A stretch of DNA of 64,000 nucleotides from Actinomycetes bacterium (GTDB taxonomy: Bacteria > Actinomycetota > Coriobacteriia > WRKU01 > WQUG01): NCBI GenBank assembly GCA_031272275.1, contig JAISUC010000023.1, forward strand, positions 68,605 through 132,604. The letters are read 5' to 3'. Below, piece after piece: positions 16,206 to 24,733 of this stretch (the stretch's first letter is position 1; every line of letters begins with the position of its first letter). The notes beneath the pieces were generated by a model, which had not been told where the DNA came from, made no database searches, and saw only the letters and a program-made list of their open reading frames with translations. The position numbers and the translations under genes were made by a program.

Positions 16206-18386
16206 ATGACGAAGATTGTTGAAAAGTTCGAGCTGTTCGGTAAGGAATATGCGCTCGAAACCGGCCAGTTGGCCGAACAGGCGGGAGGGGCCGTCCTGGT
16301 CCGTCAAGGAGAGACGGTCGTGTTGGTCACCGCCGTCGCCAGCAAAGAGGCGAAAGACTTCGATTTCTTCCCCCTGACCGTCGATTTTGAAGAGCGCATG
16401 TATGCCGCGGGCAAGATCCCCGGTGGCTACATCAAGCGCGAGGGTCGCGCGAGCGAGAAAGCGACGCTGACCGCCCGCATGATCGACCGCCCGATTCGTT
16501 CGGCATTCGCCGACGGATTCCGCAACGAAGTCCAGATTATCGCCACCGTGTTTTCCGCAGATCAGGTACACCAGCCCGATATCATCTCGATCATGGGTGC
16601 ATCTGCGGCTTTGTTGGCTGCAGGCATCCCCTTTGAGGGGCCACTGGCAGGAGTGCGTATCTGTCGGGACGCAAACGGGGAGTTCTTGGTCAATCCCAGC
16701 TTTGAAGAGGCCGAGGCAAGCGACCTGGATCTGGTCGTGGGCGGTTCGCGCGATGCGGTCTATATGATCGAGGCCGGTGCCAACGAGGTCAGCGAAGCCG
16801 AGATGTTGGAAGCTTTGATGTTTGCGCAAGAGGCGCTGGGCGAGTTCTGTGACGCGCAGGAGCGCTTTATCGCCGCCGTGGCTCCGACTCCGCTGGAGTT
16901 TGCGATCGACGAGGCACCCGAGTGGATTTCCGAACGTGTCGAGACCGCGGGCAAAGATAAGATGTACACCGCGCTGCATAACGCGGACAAGCAGTCGCGT
17001 ATGGCTGACGTACAGGCCGTCAAAGATGAGGTCCTGGATACGTTCAGCGAAGAGGAACTGACCGAGCACGGCAAGCACATCAAAGCCGCGCTGAAGGCGC
17101 TGGAGAAAAAGACCATGCGCGCGATGGTGCTGGATGAAGGCGAGCGTGCCGACGGTCGCACGACCACCGAGATTCGCCCCATCAGCTGTGTTGCGGGCTT
17201 CCTGCCCCGCAGCCACGGAGACGGACTGTTCACCCGCGGTCAGACGCAGGTCTTGTCCATTGCCGCGCTGGGCATGCTGTCGGAGTGGCAGCGGCTGGAT
17301 ACCATCGATGTCGCCGAGGGCAAGCGCTACATCCACCACTACAACTTCCCGCCGTATTCCACCGGCGAAACCGGGTTCATGCGTGGACCCAAGCGCCGCG
17401 AGATCGGCCACGGAGCACTGGCGGAGCGCGCGCTGTTGCCGGTGATTCCGGCAGAAGAGGACTTTCCCTATACGATTCGCGTCGTCAGCGAGGTGCTCTC
17501 CAGTAACGGATCCAGCTCGATGGGTTCGGTCTGTGGCTCGACCCTCGCGTTGATGGATGCCGGTGTTCCGATTACCGCGCCGGTCAGCGGTATCGCCATG
17601 GGACTGATTAAGGAAGGCGACCGCGTCGCCATTCTGTCCGACATTCAGGGTCTCGAGGACTTCCTGGGTGACATGGACTTCAAGGTTGCAGGAACGCCCA
17701 AGGGCATCACGGCCCTGCAGATGGACAACAAAGCCAAGGGCTTGTCACTCGAGATCCTGACTCAGGCGATCAATCAGGCCAAGGAAGGCCGTGCGCACAT
17801 CCTGAACAAGATGCTGGAAGCCATTGACACGCCGCGTGCGGAGTTGAGCGAGTACGCCCCGCGCATTATCACCATCAAGATTCCGGTGGACAAGATTCGT
17901 GACGTCATCGGCAGCGGAGGCAAGGTCATCCGCGGCATCCAGGATGAAACCGGAGCCCAGATCGATATCCAGGAAGACGGCACGATATTCGTCGCCAGTA
18001 AGGACCTGGGTGGCGAAGAGGCCGTGCGTCGCATCAACGCGATCATCAAGGACCCTGAGGTCGGCGAGGAATACGTCGGCAAGGTCGTCAACATTCAAAG
18101 CTTCGGTGCCTTCATCGAGTTGCTGCCGGGCAAAGACGGCATGCTGCACATTTCGCGCGTCGCCAAGGGACGTGTGGGCAAGGTCGAAGATGTCTTGAAC
18201 GTCGGAGACGAAGTCAAAGTCAAGGTCATCGAGATCGATGATCGCGGCAAGGTCAGCCTGGATCGTCTGGACAAGCCCGAGGCTCCCGCCGGCAGTGGCG
18301 GTGGGGGAGGATTCACGCCCCGCCGTGACAATCGTGACAATCGCGACAACAACCGTCGTGACGATCGTCGCCCGCGCAGGCGCTGA
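16206..18386 (+). CDS. pnp: Polyribonucleotide nucleotidyltransferase (PNPase)
   Basis: A trimeric phosphorolytic 3'-5' exoribonuclease, 726 residues. ATG 16206 follows GAGGAAAAGG; an earlier in-frame ATG at 16152 lies in an acidic stretch not found in the family. Two RNase PH-like domains are separated by a helical domain (GRASEKATLTARMIDRPIR; FLPRSHGDGLFTRGQTQ; DFLGDMDFKVAGT). The KH domain has VIGSGGKVIRGIQDETGAQI and the S1 domain GAFIELLPGKDGMLHISR. The C-terminal tail is Gly-rich, then Arg/Asp/Asn repeats partly made by a 9-bp tandem triplet, probably disordered and RNA-binding. With the RNase J gene at 40.5 kb the window encodes two likely core RNA-decay enzymes, both with basic low-complexity extensions. 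Confidence 0.97.
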   Translation: MTKIVEKFELFGKEYALETGQLAEQAGGAVLVRQGETVVLVTAVASKEAKDFDFFPLTVDFEERMYAAGKIPGGYIKREGRASEKATLTARMIDRPIRSAFADGFRNEVQIIATVFSADQVHQPDIISIMGASAALLAAGIPFEGPLAGVRICRDANGEFLVNPSFEEAEASDLDLVVGGSRDAVYMIEAGANEVSEAEMLEALMFAQEALGEFCDAQERFIAAVAPTPLEFAIDEAPEWISERVETAGKDKMYTALHNADKQSRMADVQAVKDEVLDTFSEEELTEHGKHIKAALKALEKKTMRAMVLDEGERADGRTTTEIRPISCVAGFLPRSHGDGLFTRGQTQVLSIAALGMLSEWQRLDTIDVAEGKRYIHHYNFPPYSTGETGFMRGPKRREIGHGALAERALLPVIPAEEDFPYTIRVVSEVLSSNGSSSMGSVCGSTLALMDAGVPITAPVSGIAMGLIKEGDRVAILSDIQGLEDFLGDMDFKVAGTPKGITALQMDNKAKGLSLEILTQAINQAKEGRAHILNKMLEAIDTPRAELSEYAPRIITIKIPVDKIRDVIGSGGKVIRGIQDETGAQIDIQEDGTIFVASKDLGGEEAVRRINAIIKDPEVGEEYVGKVVNIQSFGAFIELLPGKDGMLHISRVAKGRVGKVEDVLNVGDEVKVKVIEIDDRGKVSLDRLDKPEAPAGSGGGGGFTPRRDNRDNRDNNRRDDRRPRRR
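18324..18350 (+). repeat. 9-bp tandem triplet in the pnp tail
   Basis: CGTGACAAT, CGTGACAAT and CGCGACAAC encode the RDN repeats of the basic tail. Confidence 0.8.
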
Positions 18387-18438
18387 AACAGATCGAACGA
18401 GGCTGTACGAGGCCGACCCGGATTCGGTAACCGCTCTC

Positions 18439-18472
18439 AAAAAAATCCCCGCCAAAAGGCGGGGATTTTTTT
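18439..18472. terminator. Bidirectional intrinsic terminator between pnp and thrC
   Basis: AAAAAAATCCCCGCC, loop AAAA, GGCGGGGATTTTTTT: a perfect 15-bp stem with A and T runs on both sides, between two convergent genes. Confidence 0.93.
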
Positions 18473-18534
18473 GCTTTGTGTTTGTTCTTTGTTACCGGGG
18501 TCTGATGCTGTGGTGCCCGGGACGGAACGGGCGC

Positions 18535-20106
18535 TTAACCGCGGGCGCGGACCCAAGATTTGACGGCGTCCTCGATACTGGCGGCATCCGAATCGATCAC
18601 ATCGCGGAAACGCTCGGTTTCATGTTCCATACGCTGCAGGTTTTCCGGCACCGGGGCGGCACCGGGTGCCAGCGCACAAATCGCGCGCGTCAGCTCGAAT
18701 CCCCCCATTGATTCATAGGGTTCAGGCAGCGGCGCTTCCGGTGCCGTGCCCGTCAGGGCGCGGGCGACATTCGGCGCGAACTTCGCCCAATGTGCGGTAC
18801 CGGCAATCAGCAGCGGATTGTCGGCACGTTCGCGTTCCGCCAATTCCAGGGCGACTGCCGTGTGCGGGTCCAACAGATAGCCGTGGCTGTCATAGGTCTG
18901 TTTGATGCGTGCCAGCGTGGTTGCATCATCAACCCAGCCACCGACGAAATCGGTCTGCAGGCGCGATAGGGTATCCGCATCCACCTGAAAGACACCGTCG
19001 CGTGCCAGCTGTTCCATCCACGCGCGCACGTGTGTGGCATCGGATAACAGGAACAACAAACGCTCCAGATTGCTGGAAACCAGGATATCCATGCTGGGGC
19101 TGGTCGTGACCTTGAATCCCCGCATGCGCGTGTCATAGATGCCGGTTTGGATGAAATCCGACAGGATTTTGTTTTCGTTGCTGGCACAGAGCAGCCGCCC
19201 GATGGGGGCTCCGATGCGTTTTGCCAACCAGGCGGCCAAGATGTTTCCGAAGTTTCCGGTCGGCACACAGACGTCGACGACCTGACCATCGGTCAGCTGA
19301 CCCGTGGCACGCAGGTCACAGACGGCGGACAGATAGTACACGATCTGGGGCGCCAATCGTCCCCAGTTGATGGAATTCGCGCTGGAGAACTGCAAGTTCG
19401 CCTCGTGCGCCAACCAGCTGCCGAATGACTCGTCTTCGAACGCGCGCTTGACCGCACGCTGGCAGTCGTCGAAATTACCCCGCACGCCGAATACGCCCAA
19501 GTTCTGCGCGCTGCGGGCGGTCATCTGGCGACGCTGGACCTCGCTGACGCCGCCGTGCGGATAGAACACGATGATGTTCGTGTGCGGGCGATCCGAAAAG
19601 CCCGCCAGCGCGGCACTGCCCGTGTCGCCGCTGGTCGCAACCAGAATCAGGATGTCATGGTTCAGGTCATGGGTCACGATGTGGCGTTGTTCGATGACGG
19701 CGGTGAAAAACTGGGGCAGGCACTGCAGCGCCAGATCCTTGAAGGCGCTGGTGGGGCCATGCCACAGCTCCAGCAGGTGTGTTTGGTCATCCAAGCTGAC
19801 GACCGGTGCGATATCGGCGTGGTTCCAGCGCTCGCGATAGGGGCGCGTGGGATCCGGGTTGTAGATGCGCGCCATCAGCTCATCGGTGACCGGCTCGGGA
19901 AAATCGATGCCGAAGGATTTGTACAGGCAGGCGGCACGCTGATGGTAGGGCAGGTCACGCCACCCGTCCAACTGTTGCAGCGAGTACTGCGGCCAGACTT
20001 CCGGTAAATACAGACCTCCACCCGGTGCCAGCCCCTGTACGATGACCGAGCTGAAGGTGGGGCGACTGTCGTCCTGACCGCGCGTATCAATGAAGTGTAG
20101 TGTCAT
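18535..20106 (-). CDS. thrC: Threonine synthase
   Basis: Converts O-phosphohomoserine to threonine with PLP; 523 residues, the long class that includes E. coli and yeast enzymes. The start is ATG (20106 on the minus strand), 10 nt after AGGA. The N-terminus FIDTRGQDDSRPTFSSVIVQ matches the family, PLP Lys is in SAFKDLALQ, and the phosphate-binding TSGDTGSAAL is intact. Monocistronic: other pathway genes (hom, thrB) are absent from the window. Divergent from the cytochrome cluster, sharing ~300 bp of upstream region. Confidence 0.95.
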   Translation of the reverse strand: MTLHFIDTRGQDDSRPTFSSVIVQGLAPGGGLYLPEVWPQYSLQQLDGWRDLPYHQRAACLYKSFGIDFPEPVTDELMARIYNPDPTRPYRERWNHADIAPVVSLDDQTHLLELWHGPTSAFKDLALQCLPQFFTAVIEQRHIVTHDLNHDILILVATSGDTGSAALAGFSDRPHTNIIVFYPHGGVSEVQRRQMTARSAQNLGVFGVRGNFDDCQRAVKRAFEDESFGSWLAHEANLQFSSANSINWGRLAPQIVYYLSAVCDLRATGQLTDGQVVDVCVPTGNFGNILAAWLAKRIGAPIGRLLCASNENKILSDFIQTGIYDTRMRGFKVTTSPSMDILVSSNLERLLFLLSDATHVRAWMEQLARDGVFQVDADTLSRLQTDFVGGWVDDATTLARIKQTYDSHGYLLDPHTAVALELAERERADNPLLIAGTAHWAKFAPNVARALTGTAPEAPLPEPYESMGGFELTRAICALAPGAAPVPENLQRMEHETERFRDVIDSDAASIEDAVKSWVRARG

Positions 20107-20199
20107 AAGCAATCATCCTACCACACGCCGCGCGCACTCAGCGGCGCATACAACGCACACAGCGCGCTGTATTTGTTTCAATTATATGTTCCTTTCCTA

Positions 20200-20228
20200 T
20201 TGACTTGCGCGATGCTATCACCGATAAT
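20200..20228 (+). promoter_or_regulatory. Strong promoter candidate for the cytochrome cluster
   Basis: TTGACT (20200-20205), 17-bp spacer, GATAAT (20223-20228). It is one of the closest matches to the sigma-70 consensus noticed in the window and leaves a leader of ~165-210 nt before the first heme gene. No operator was recognised in the leader. Confidence 0.7.
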
Positions 20229-20446
20229 TTTCTTGGAGAAACGCGCGGGAGAGTCACCTGTACCACATATAACAGATCGACATCGATCCGACCGACACAG
20301 AAGCGGTCGTATCGATGAGCTTGGGGTGGAGTTTTCGGACGGCTGCGAGGGTGCAGGCGTCCTGACAACTGGAATCTGTCTGGGGAAGGAGGTGAACTAC
20401 CATGAAGACAACTACTATTTCCCTTATCTCAAAAGGAGACACATCC

Positions 20447-22348
20447 ATGAAAAAGAAAGTTCTGTTCGTACTGGCTGTGACCACGGTGCTCGTCCTTGCA
20501 TTCAGCGCCGTCGCCATGGCAAAGTACGCAGGCGCTTTTAACCGTGGTGGTGCCGGCAACGATGCGGACGCATTGGTCGGCTATCTGTCATGGGACAACG
20601 CCAACGCGATTTATGCACGTGATACCGGGCTTTCCAGCCCGCAAAGCACTATCCACGGTGGGTACAACACCACCTCGGTCAAGTGTGCCGTCTGTCACTC
20701 GCCGCACCGTGCGACGGCTGACGATGCCAGCACGGGCTATAACAGCATCGAGGACCATCACCTGACCAACGCCGGCAGCTGCCTGAACTGTCACACGACT
20801 TGGGGCGCCGGCGGCTCTGCCAAGAAAATCGAGGCCGCAGAAGTCGCTGCAGACCGCGGACCGCACCATGGTCTGGACTGCACGATGTGCCACGGTGGCA
20901 TCCACGGTGGTGGCGCTTCGAAGTTCTACATGATGGACGCCTGGATGCTGGGTGGCGATTCCGACACCGCGATCGAGACAGCTGTCGCAAACGGCAACTG
21001 GTCCATTGGCGAGGGCAGCCCCTGGGCATCCGCCCCGACCAGCAGTGGTCGTAACTGGGCGCGCACGAACTTCCTGCCGCTGCCTGCCAGCGGTGTGACC
21101 AATTTCGGTACCGACACGGTCACCGAAACCATCGACGGCGTCAGCCGCACCTGGGCGACCAACACCACCGGCTACGGCTATTGGTGGGTCAACGGTGACG
21201 GACGCTATTGGATCGGCACCGGCGCCGAGGTTGCGCGTCCGGTTCCCGCCGCCACGGCAACCAGCCGTGCAAAGCCCGCAGGCGTCAGCGGCCTGGCCTT
21301 CAGCGCCGCAAAGGCGATGGCAACCGGTTACACCTGTGCCCGTTGCCACGAGAACTCGCACTTCGCCGTGAACCGCTGGGGTTATGCCGAGGACCACGAG
21401 GTTCGTCAAAGCACGCCCAGCGCATCGCTGCCCATCACCGGTCACGGAACGGGTGCCTGGATGCATGACGGTGGAAACCCGTCCTGCAGCCCCTGTCACC
21501 CCGACGGAGCCGCCGGCGGATACCGCCTGGTGACCGACAGCGTGGGTTCCGGCGGTTGGGGAGACCCGACGACCGGTACCGGTGCCGCGCCGGCAACGGC
21601 CGCAGCCTATGGTTGTGACCAGTGCCACGACATGGTCGGCAAGGCTACCGACAGCACCGCGTGGCCGCATGGCAACCGTGCTATCGACGTCTACGAGTGG
21701 AGCCGTCCGGGTGCCCCGGGTACCGCTGCGGTGAAAACCGTCAAGACGCTCTCTACGACCAGCCACAACATCTGGATGTACAGCTATGACATCGGTGTTC
21801 CTGGACTCACGACCAATACCCAATGGGAAGGCACCTACAACATGCCGAACCTGAACGGTATGACCCAGGCCCAATGGGATGCCCTGCCGGCAGGACCGGC
21901 AACCACACCGGGCACCCAGGCCTACTATGAGGACCTGGCAGCCGACGCCGAGGGCAACGCCAACGGCAGCCGTTACCTGCTGGCGACCAACGGAAACCCG
22001 AACTACTGGAATGCGGACTTCAAGGTCATTGAAAACGCCGTGGCGAATACCGCCAGCAACCCGGGCGTGATTAATGACAGCACCTGTCTGAAGTGCCACA
22101 TCGCCATCGACGGGCGTTCCGTCCTCAGCCGCACCGGCACGACGGCGACCACTCCGGTGAACCCCGGTGGCGCCTCTTCGCACCACCACTACTTCATCGA
22201 CAAGGACGGCAAACTCTCGTTCATCTCCGAATCCGGGAACTCCTGGAACATCGGAACCGAGATCACCGACGCCAACGGTGCCGTCAGCGACTTGGATGGC
22301 CAGTCGCACTACATCGGCCATGCCCAGTTGATTTATCTGTTCAAGTAG
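20447..22348 (+). CDS. Secreted seven-heme c-type cytochrome
   Basis: A 633-residue exported protein with seven CXXCH motifs: CAVCH, CLNCH, CTMCH, CARCH, CSPCH, CDQCH and CLKCH. The start chosen is ATG 20447 (MKKKVLFVLAVTTVLVLAFS), giving a classical signal peptide with an AMA cleavage site. An in-frame ATG at 20402 has an even better GGAGG and would lengthen the n-region by 15 residues. There is no membrane anchor or LPxTG, so the mature protein is released or held by partners. The heme motifs are spaced by long Gly/Thr/Trp-rich stretches, so much of the protein is not simple heme-packing. It resembles large extracellular electron-transfer cytochromes in layout, but I cannot name a subfamily. 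First gene of a five-gene cluster; probable terminal, outward-facing electron carrier. Confidence 0.88.
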   Translation: MKKKVLFVLAVTTVLVLAFSAVAMAKYAGAFNRGGAGNDADALVGYLSWDNANAIYARDTGLSSPQSTIHGGYNTTSVKCAVCHSPHRATADDASTGYNSIEDHHLTNAGSCLNCHTTWGAGGSAKKIEAAEVAADRGPHHGLDCTMCHGGIHGGGASKFYMMDAWMLGGDSDTAIETAVANGNWSIGEGSPWASAPTSSGRNWARTNFLPLPASGVTNFGTDTVTETIDGVSRTWATNTTGYGYWWVNGDGRYWIGTGAEVARPVPAATATSRAKPAGVSGLAFSAAKAMATGYTCARCHENSHFAVNRWGYAEDHEVRQSTPSASLPITGHGTGAWMHDGGNPSCSPCHPDGAAGGYRLVTDSVGSGGWGDPTTGTGAAPATAAAYGCDQCHDMVGKATDSTAWPHGNRAIDVYEWSRPGAPGTAAVKTVKTLSTTSHNIWMYSYDIGVPGLTTNTQWEGTYNMPNLNGMTQAQWDALPAGPATTPGTQAYYEDLAADAEGNANGSRYLLATNGNPNYWNADFKVIENAVANTASNPGVINDSTCLKCHIAIDGRSVLSRTGTTATTPVNPGGASSHHHYFIDKDGKLSFISESGNSWNIGTEITDANGAVSDLDGQSHYIGHAQLIYLFK

Positions 22349-22366
22349 TGTTTGTTTGTCCCGCGA

Positions 22367-22393
22367 GGGGTCGGGGGAGTACGTCCCGACCCC
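22367..22393 (+). repeat. Hairpin built around the dispersed word, after the seven-heme gene
   Basis: GGGGTCGGG (22367-22375) pairs perfectly with CCCGACCCC (22385-22393), and the loop plus inner bases are the dispersed word. It could set the ratio of the first cytochrome to the downstream membrane genes by attenuation or mRNA protection. Confidence 0.7.
22373..22387 (-). repeat. Dispersed GGGACGTACTCCC word (exact)
   Basis: GGGGGAGTACGTCCC, reverse orientation, intergenic, inside the hairpin at 22367-22393. Confidence 0.88.
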
Positions 22394-22439
22394 TTCCGGG
22401 GAGTGCTGGCGTTACGTGTGGTGCATAAGAATCGAGAGG

Positions 22440-23297
22440 ATGGAACCGTTGGAGACAAACGCACGACCCCGGATGGTGCGTACGCGCGTGGTGGGGGCAC
22501 AATCGGGAATGAACGATCCGGTGCTGCGCATCCTGTGGGTCATTTTCTTCGTCATGTTGCTGGGCGGGATCCTGACGGGTATTATGGCGCTGCTGAACGG
22601 CACCATCGATATCTCGAAAGTCCCCGAAACCCGCCAAGCTCGCCAAGTCATCGCGCTGAAGGCCGAACTGGACGAAGCGGAAAATGACACCAAGGCCGCC
22701 ATTTGGCAGCAATACATCGTTGCTTTGTTGGTGAACGGACAGGAACGCGAGGCGGACAAGGAACTGACCAAGCTGAAAGCACAAATTGCAAACGAAACCC
22801 TGAAAGAAGACCGTGCCGCCTATGTGCTGTTCATCGAGGCGAGCCGCGCGCGCATTCAGGGCGATATCGATACGGCTATTTCCACATACGAGCAAGCACG
22901 CGATGAAACCTACGCCAAATACGAGGACGAACTGAAAAACGGTGGCGATGACGGCAACTGGGCGAAAGCCAACGGCCCCGACGAGGTCTACAGCAAATGC
23001 CTGGCGGCACTGATGAACCTGTACGAACAAAAGAAAGACTATGCGTCCGCGATAGCCGCCGCAGACGCCTATATCGAAGCAAACGAAACCGACGCCGATG
23101 CGCTGGAGCGCCGCGGTGACTTTAACCTGGCAAACAATGATGAAGCGGCCGCACTTGCCGACTACGAGAAAGCCTTTCGCTTTAATCCGTACAATACCGA
23201 CCTGGAAAAGAAAATCAGCGATTTGGGTGGCAACACGGACGTGGACAAAACCATGGACACGGACACGGACAAAGCCACCGGTGAGGGGGACCGATAA
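22440..23297 (+). CDS. Membrane-anchored TPR protein of the cytochrome cluster
   Basis: About 285 residues: a short cytoplasmic N-terminus, one membrane segment (WVIFFVMLLGGILTGIMALL), then helical repeats outside the membrane. TPR-like units include the YVLFIEASRARIQGDIDTAI region, CLAALMNLYEQKKDYASAI and ALERRGDFNLANNDEAAALA. The tail is Asp/Thr-rich. The start is uncertain between ATG 22440, 22473 and 22509; GAGAGG precedes the first too closely, and a GGTGGGGGC fits the last. The stop overlaps the next ATG as TAATG. TPR proteins often scaffold complexes, so a role in assembling or holding the multiheme proteins is the simplest reading; no direct evidence. Confidence 0.8.
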   Translation: MEPLETNARPRMVRTRVVGAQSGMNDPVLRILWVIFFVMLLGGILTGIMALLNGTIDISKVPETRQARQVIALKAELDEAENDTKAAIWQQYIVALLVNGQEREADKELTKLKAQIANETLKEDRAAYVLFIEASRARIQGDIDTAISTYEQARDETYAKYEDELKNGGDDGNWAKANGPDEVYSKCLAALMNLYEQKKDYASAIAAADAYIEANETDADALERRGDFNLANNDEAAALADYEKAFRFNPYNTDLEKKISDLGGNTDVDKTMDTDTDKATGEGDR

Positions 23298-24733
23298 TGA
23301 GCGCGGATAAGGCGGGACGTACTCCCCCGGTAGATGACGCAGCAACGGGTGCCGACGGATCTGCACCTGCACCCTCGCAGCCGAAACGCATCTACGCCGG
23401 GCGTGTGGTGGAACGCGCAGCCGACAGCAACGTCAACCGGCGCGCGCGCATTCTGGTGTCGGTCCTGATCGTGATTTTGGCGATAGTGCTGCTGTTGGCC
23501 TGTGCGTATCTGGCGAAGGTGTTCGACCGGGACGATTCGCTGGAGGCACCGACGGCGCTGAACGGCATCACCTGGATTCGTTCGGTGTATGCGTTCGGGT
23601 CCGATCCCAGTCAGCTGATCAGCCCGGCTTCGTGTGCGGTGGCACCGGACGGGAACAGCTTCTGGGTGACCGACCAGAGCCGATTCCGCCTGGTGCGGTT
23701 CAGCTGGAACGGGGCGTTTCGCGAGCTGTTGACGCAGGACGCCAGCGGCACGGCGTTTAACTTCCCCAGCGATATCGATGTGGCACCCGACGGCTGGATC
23801 TATGTGGTCGAGCAGACCTACCACCATGTGAACGTCTATGATCCGCAGATGAACCTGCGCCAGATTCTGGAAATCCCGAACCCGATGTCGGTTGACGTGA
23901 ACAACGAGATGGTCGTCGTGGGCGCGCGTAGCGGCTTTGTCGCTTGGGACCGCCAAGGTGAACTGATCGGATACGTGGGGCAACGCGGCAACACCGACGA
24001 CAGTTTTGACACCATCAACGGCGTCGTGTTGGACGATGACAGCAACGTGTATGTTGTCGACACCTATAACTGCCGGTTGAGCAAATACGATCGCGCGGGC
24101 GATCGCGTGTGGATGGTGGGGCTGGGTCCCGCCGGAAACCAGGGAATCGACACGCGCGAATCGGATACCGAGGCGCTGGCAAAGGAATTCCCGGCGATGC
24201 TGCAGCAGCCGATGGGGGTCTGTATCGACGGATCGGGACGGATCATCATCATAGACGGCTTGGACTTCTCGATTGCGGCGTTCAGCCCTGACGACGGTTC
24301 GTTCATCGCCAAATACGGCACATTCGGCGAGGAAGACGGACAGCTGGCCTATTCGTCCGACATCGATTACTGTCCCGAAAACGACTACTTTGTCCTGACC
24401 GACACGGGAAACGCGCGGGCACAGATCATCAAGCTGCCCGATTCGGGCGGTGGCACCATCGCGAACCTGCGCGCCGGGCTGGACGGACCGTTGAGCTCGT
24501 GCTGCATCCCGATAATCCTGCTGATACTGCTGGCGCTGCTGTACCTGCTATGGAGGTGGCTGCGCAAGCGGCGCCAACGCCAGCTGGAACAATACGACCT
24601 GGAACAGGCGGGTGCGGTCGATGTGCAGGGGGATACGGGGGAGTATGACGTCTCCACCGCGTCCGATTCCGCGGATGTGGCTGCGGATGTAGCCGCCGAC
24701 GATGGCGCGGATGAGAGCGATGCCGGAACCTGA
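23297..24733 (+). CDS. Double-anchored NHL beta-propeller protein of the cytochrome cluster
   Basis: 478 residues. The cytoplasmic N-terminus has GRTP at residues 7-10 from an exact dispersed-word copy. A membrane segment follows (ILVSVLIVILAIVLLLACAY), then an extracytoplasmic six-bladed-type propeller with NHL repeats (CAVAPDGNSFWVTDQSRFRL, DIDVAPDGWIYVVEQTYHHV, VVLDDDSNVYVVDTYNCRLS, GVCIDGSGRIIIIDG). A second membrane helix (IPIILLILLALLYLLWRWL) is followed by a charged tail that contains a diverged word copy (TGEYDV). NHL proteins are known beside extracellular cytochrome genes in other phyla; I infer a structural or docking role. The start is ATG 23297 after GAGGGGGA. Confidence 0.86.
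   Translation: MSADKAGRTPPVDDAATGADGSAPAPSQPKRIYAGRVVERAADSNVNRRARILVSVLIVILAIVLLLACAYLAKVFDRDDSLEAPTALNGITWIRSVYAFGSDPSQLISPASCAVAPDGNSFWVTDQSRFRLVRFSWNGAFRELLTQDASGTAFNFPSDIDVAPDGWIYVVEQTYHHVNVYDPQMNLRQILEIPNPMSVDVNNEMVVVGARSGFVAWDRQGELIGYVGQRGNTDDSFDTINGVVLDDDSNVYVVDTYNCRLSKYDRAGDRVWMVGLGPAGNQGIDTRESDTEALAKEFPAMLQQPMGVCIDGSGRIIIIDGLDFSIAAFSPDDGSFIAKYGTFGEEDGQLAYSSDIDYCPENDYFVLTDTGNARAQIIKLPDSGGGTIANLRAGLDGPLSSCCIPIILLILLALLYLLWRWLRKRRQRQLEQYDLEQAGAVDVQGDTGEYDVSTASDSADVAADVAADDGADESDAGT
23314..23328 (+). repeat. Dispersed GGGACGTACTCCCCC word (exact) in the NHL gene
   Basis: Translated GRTPP in the cytoplasmic N-terminal tail. Confidence 0.9.

Noticed and set aside
20588-22321. 577-codon open frame antisense to the seven-heme cytochrome
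   Set aside because: The sense strand has seven CXXCH motifs and a signal peptide; the antisense frame has no supported start.
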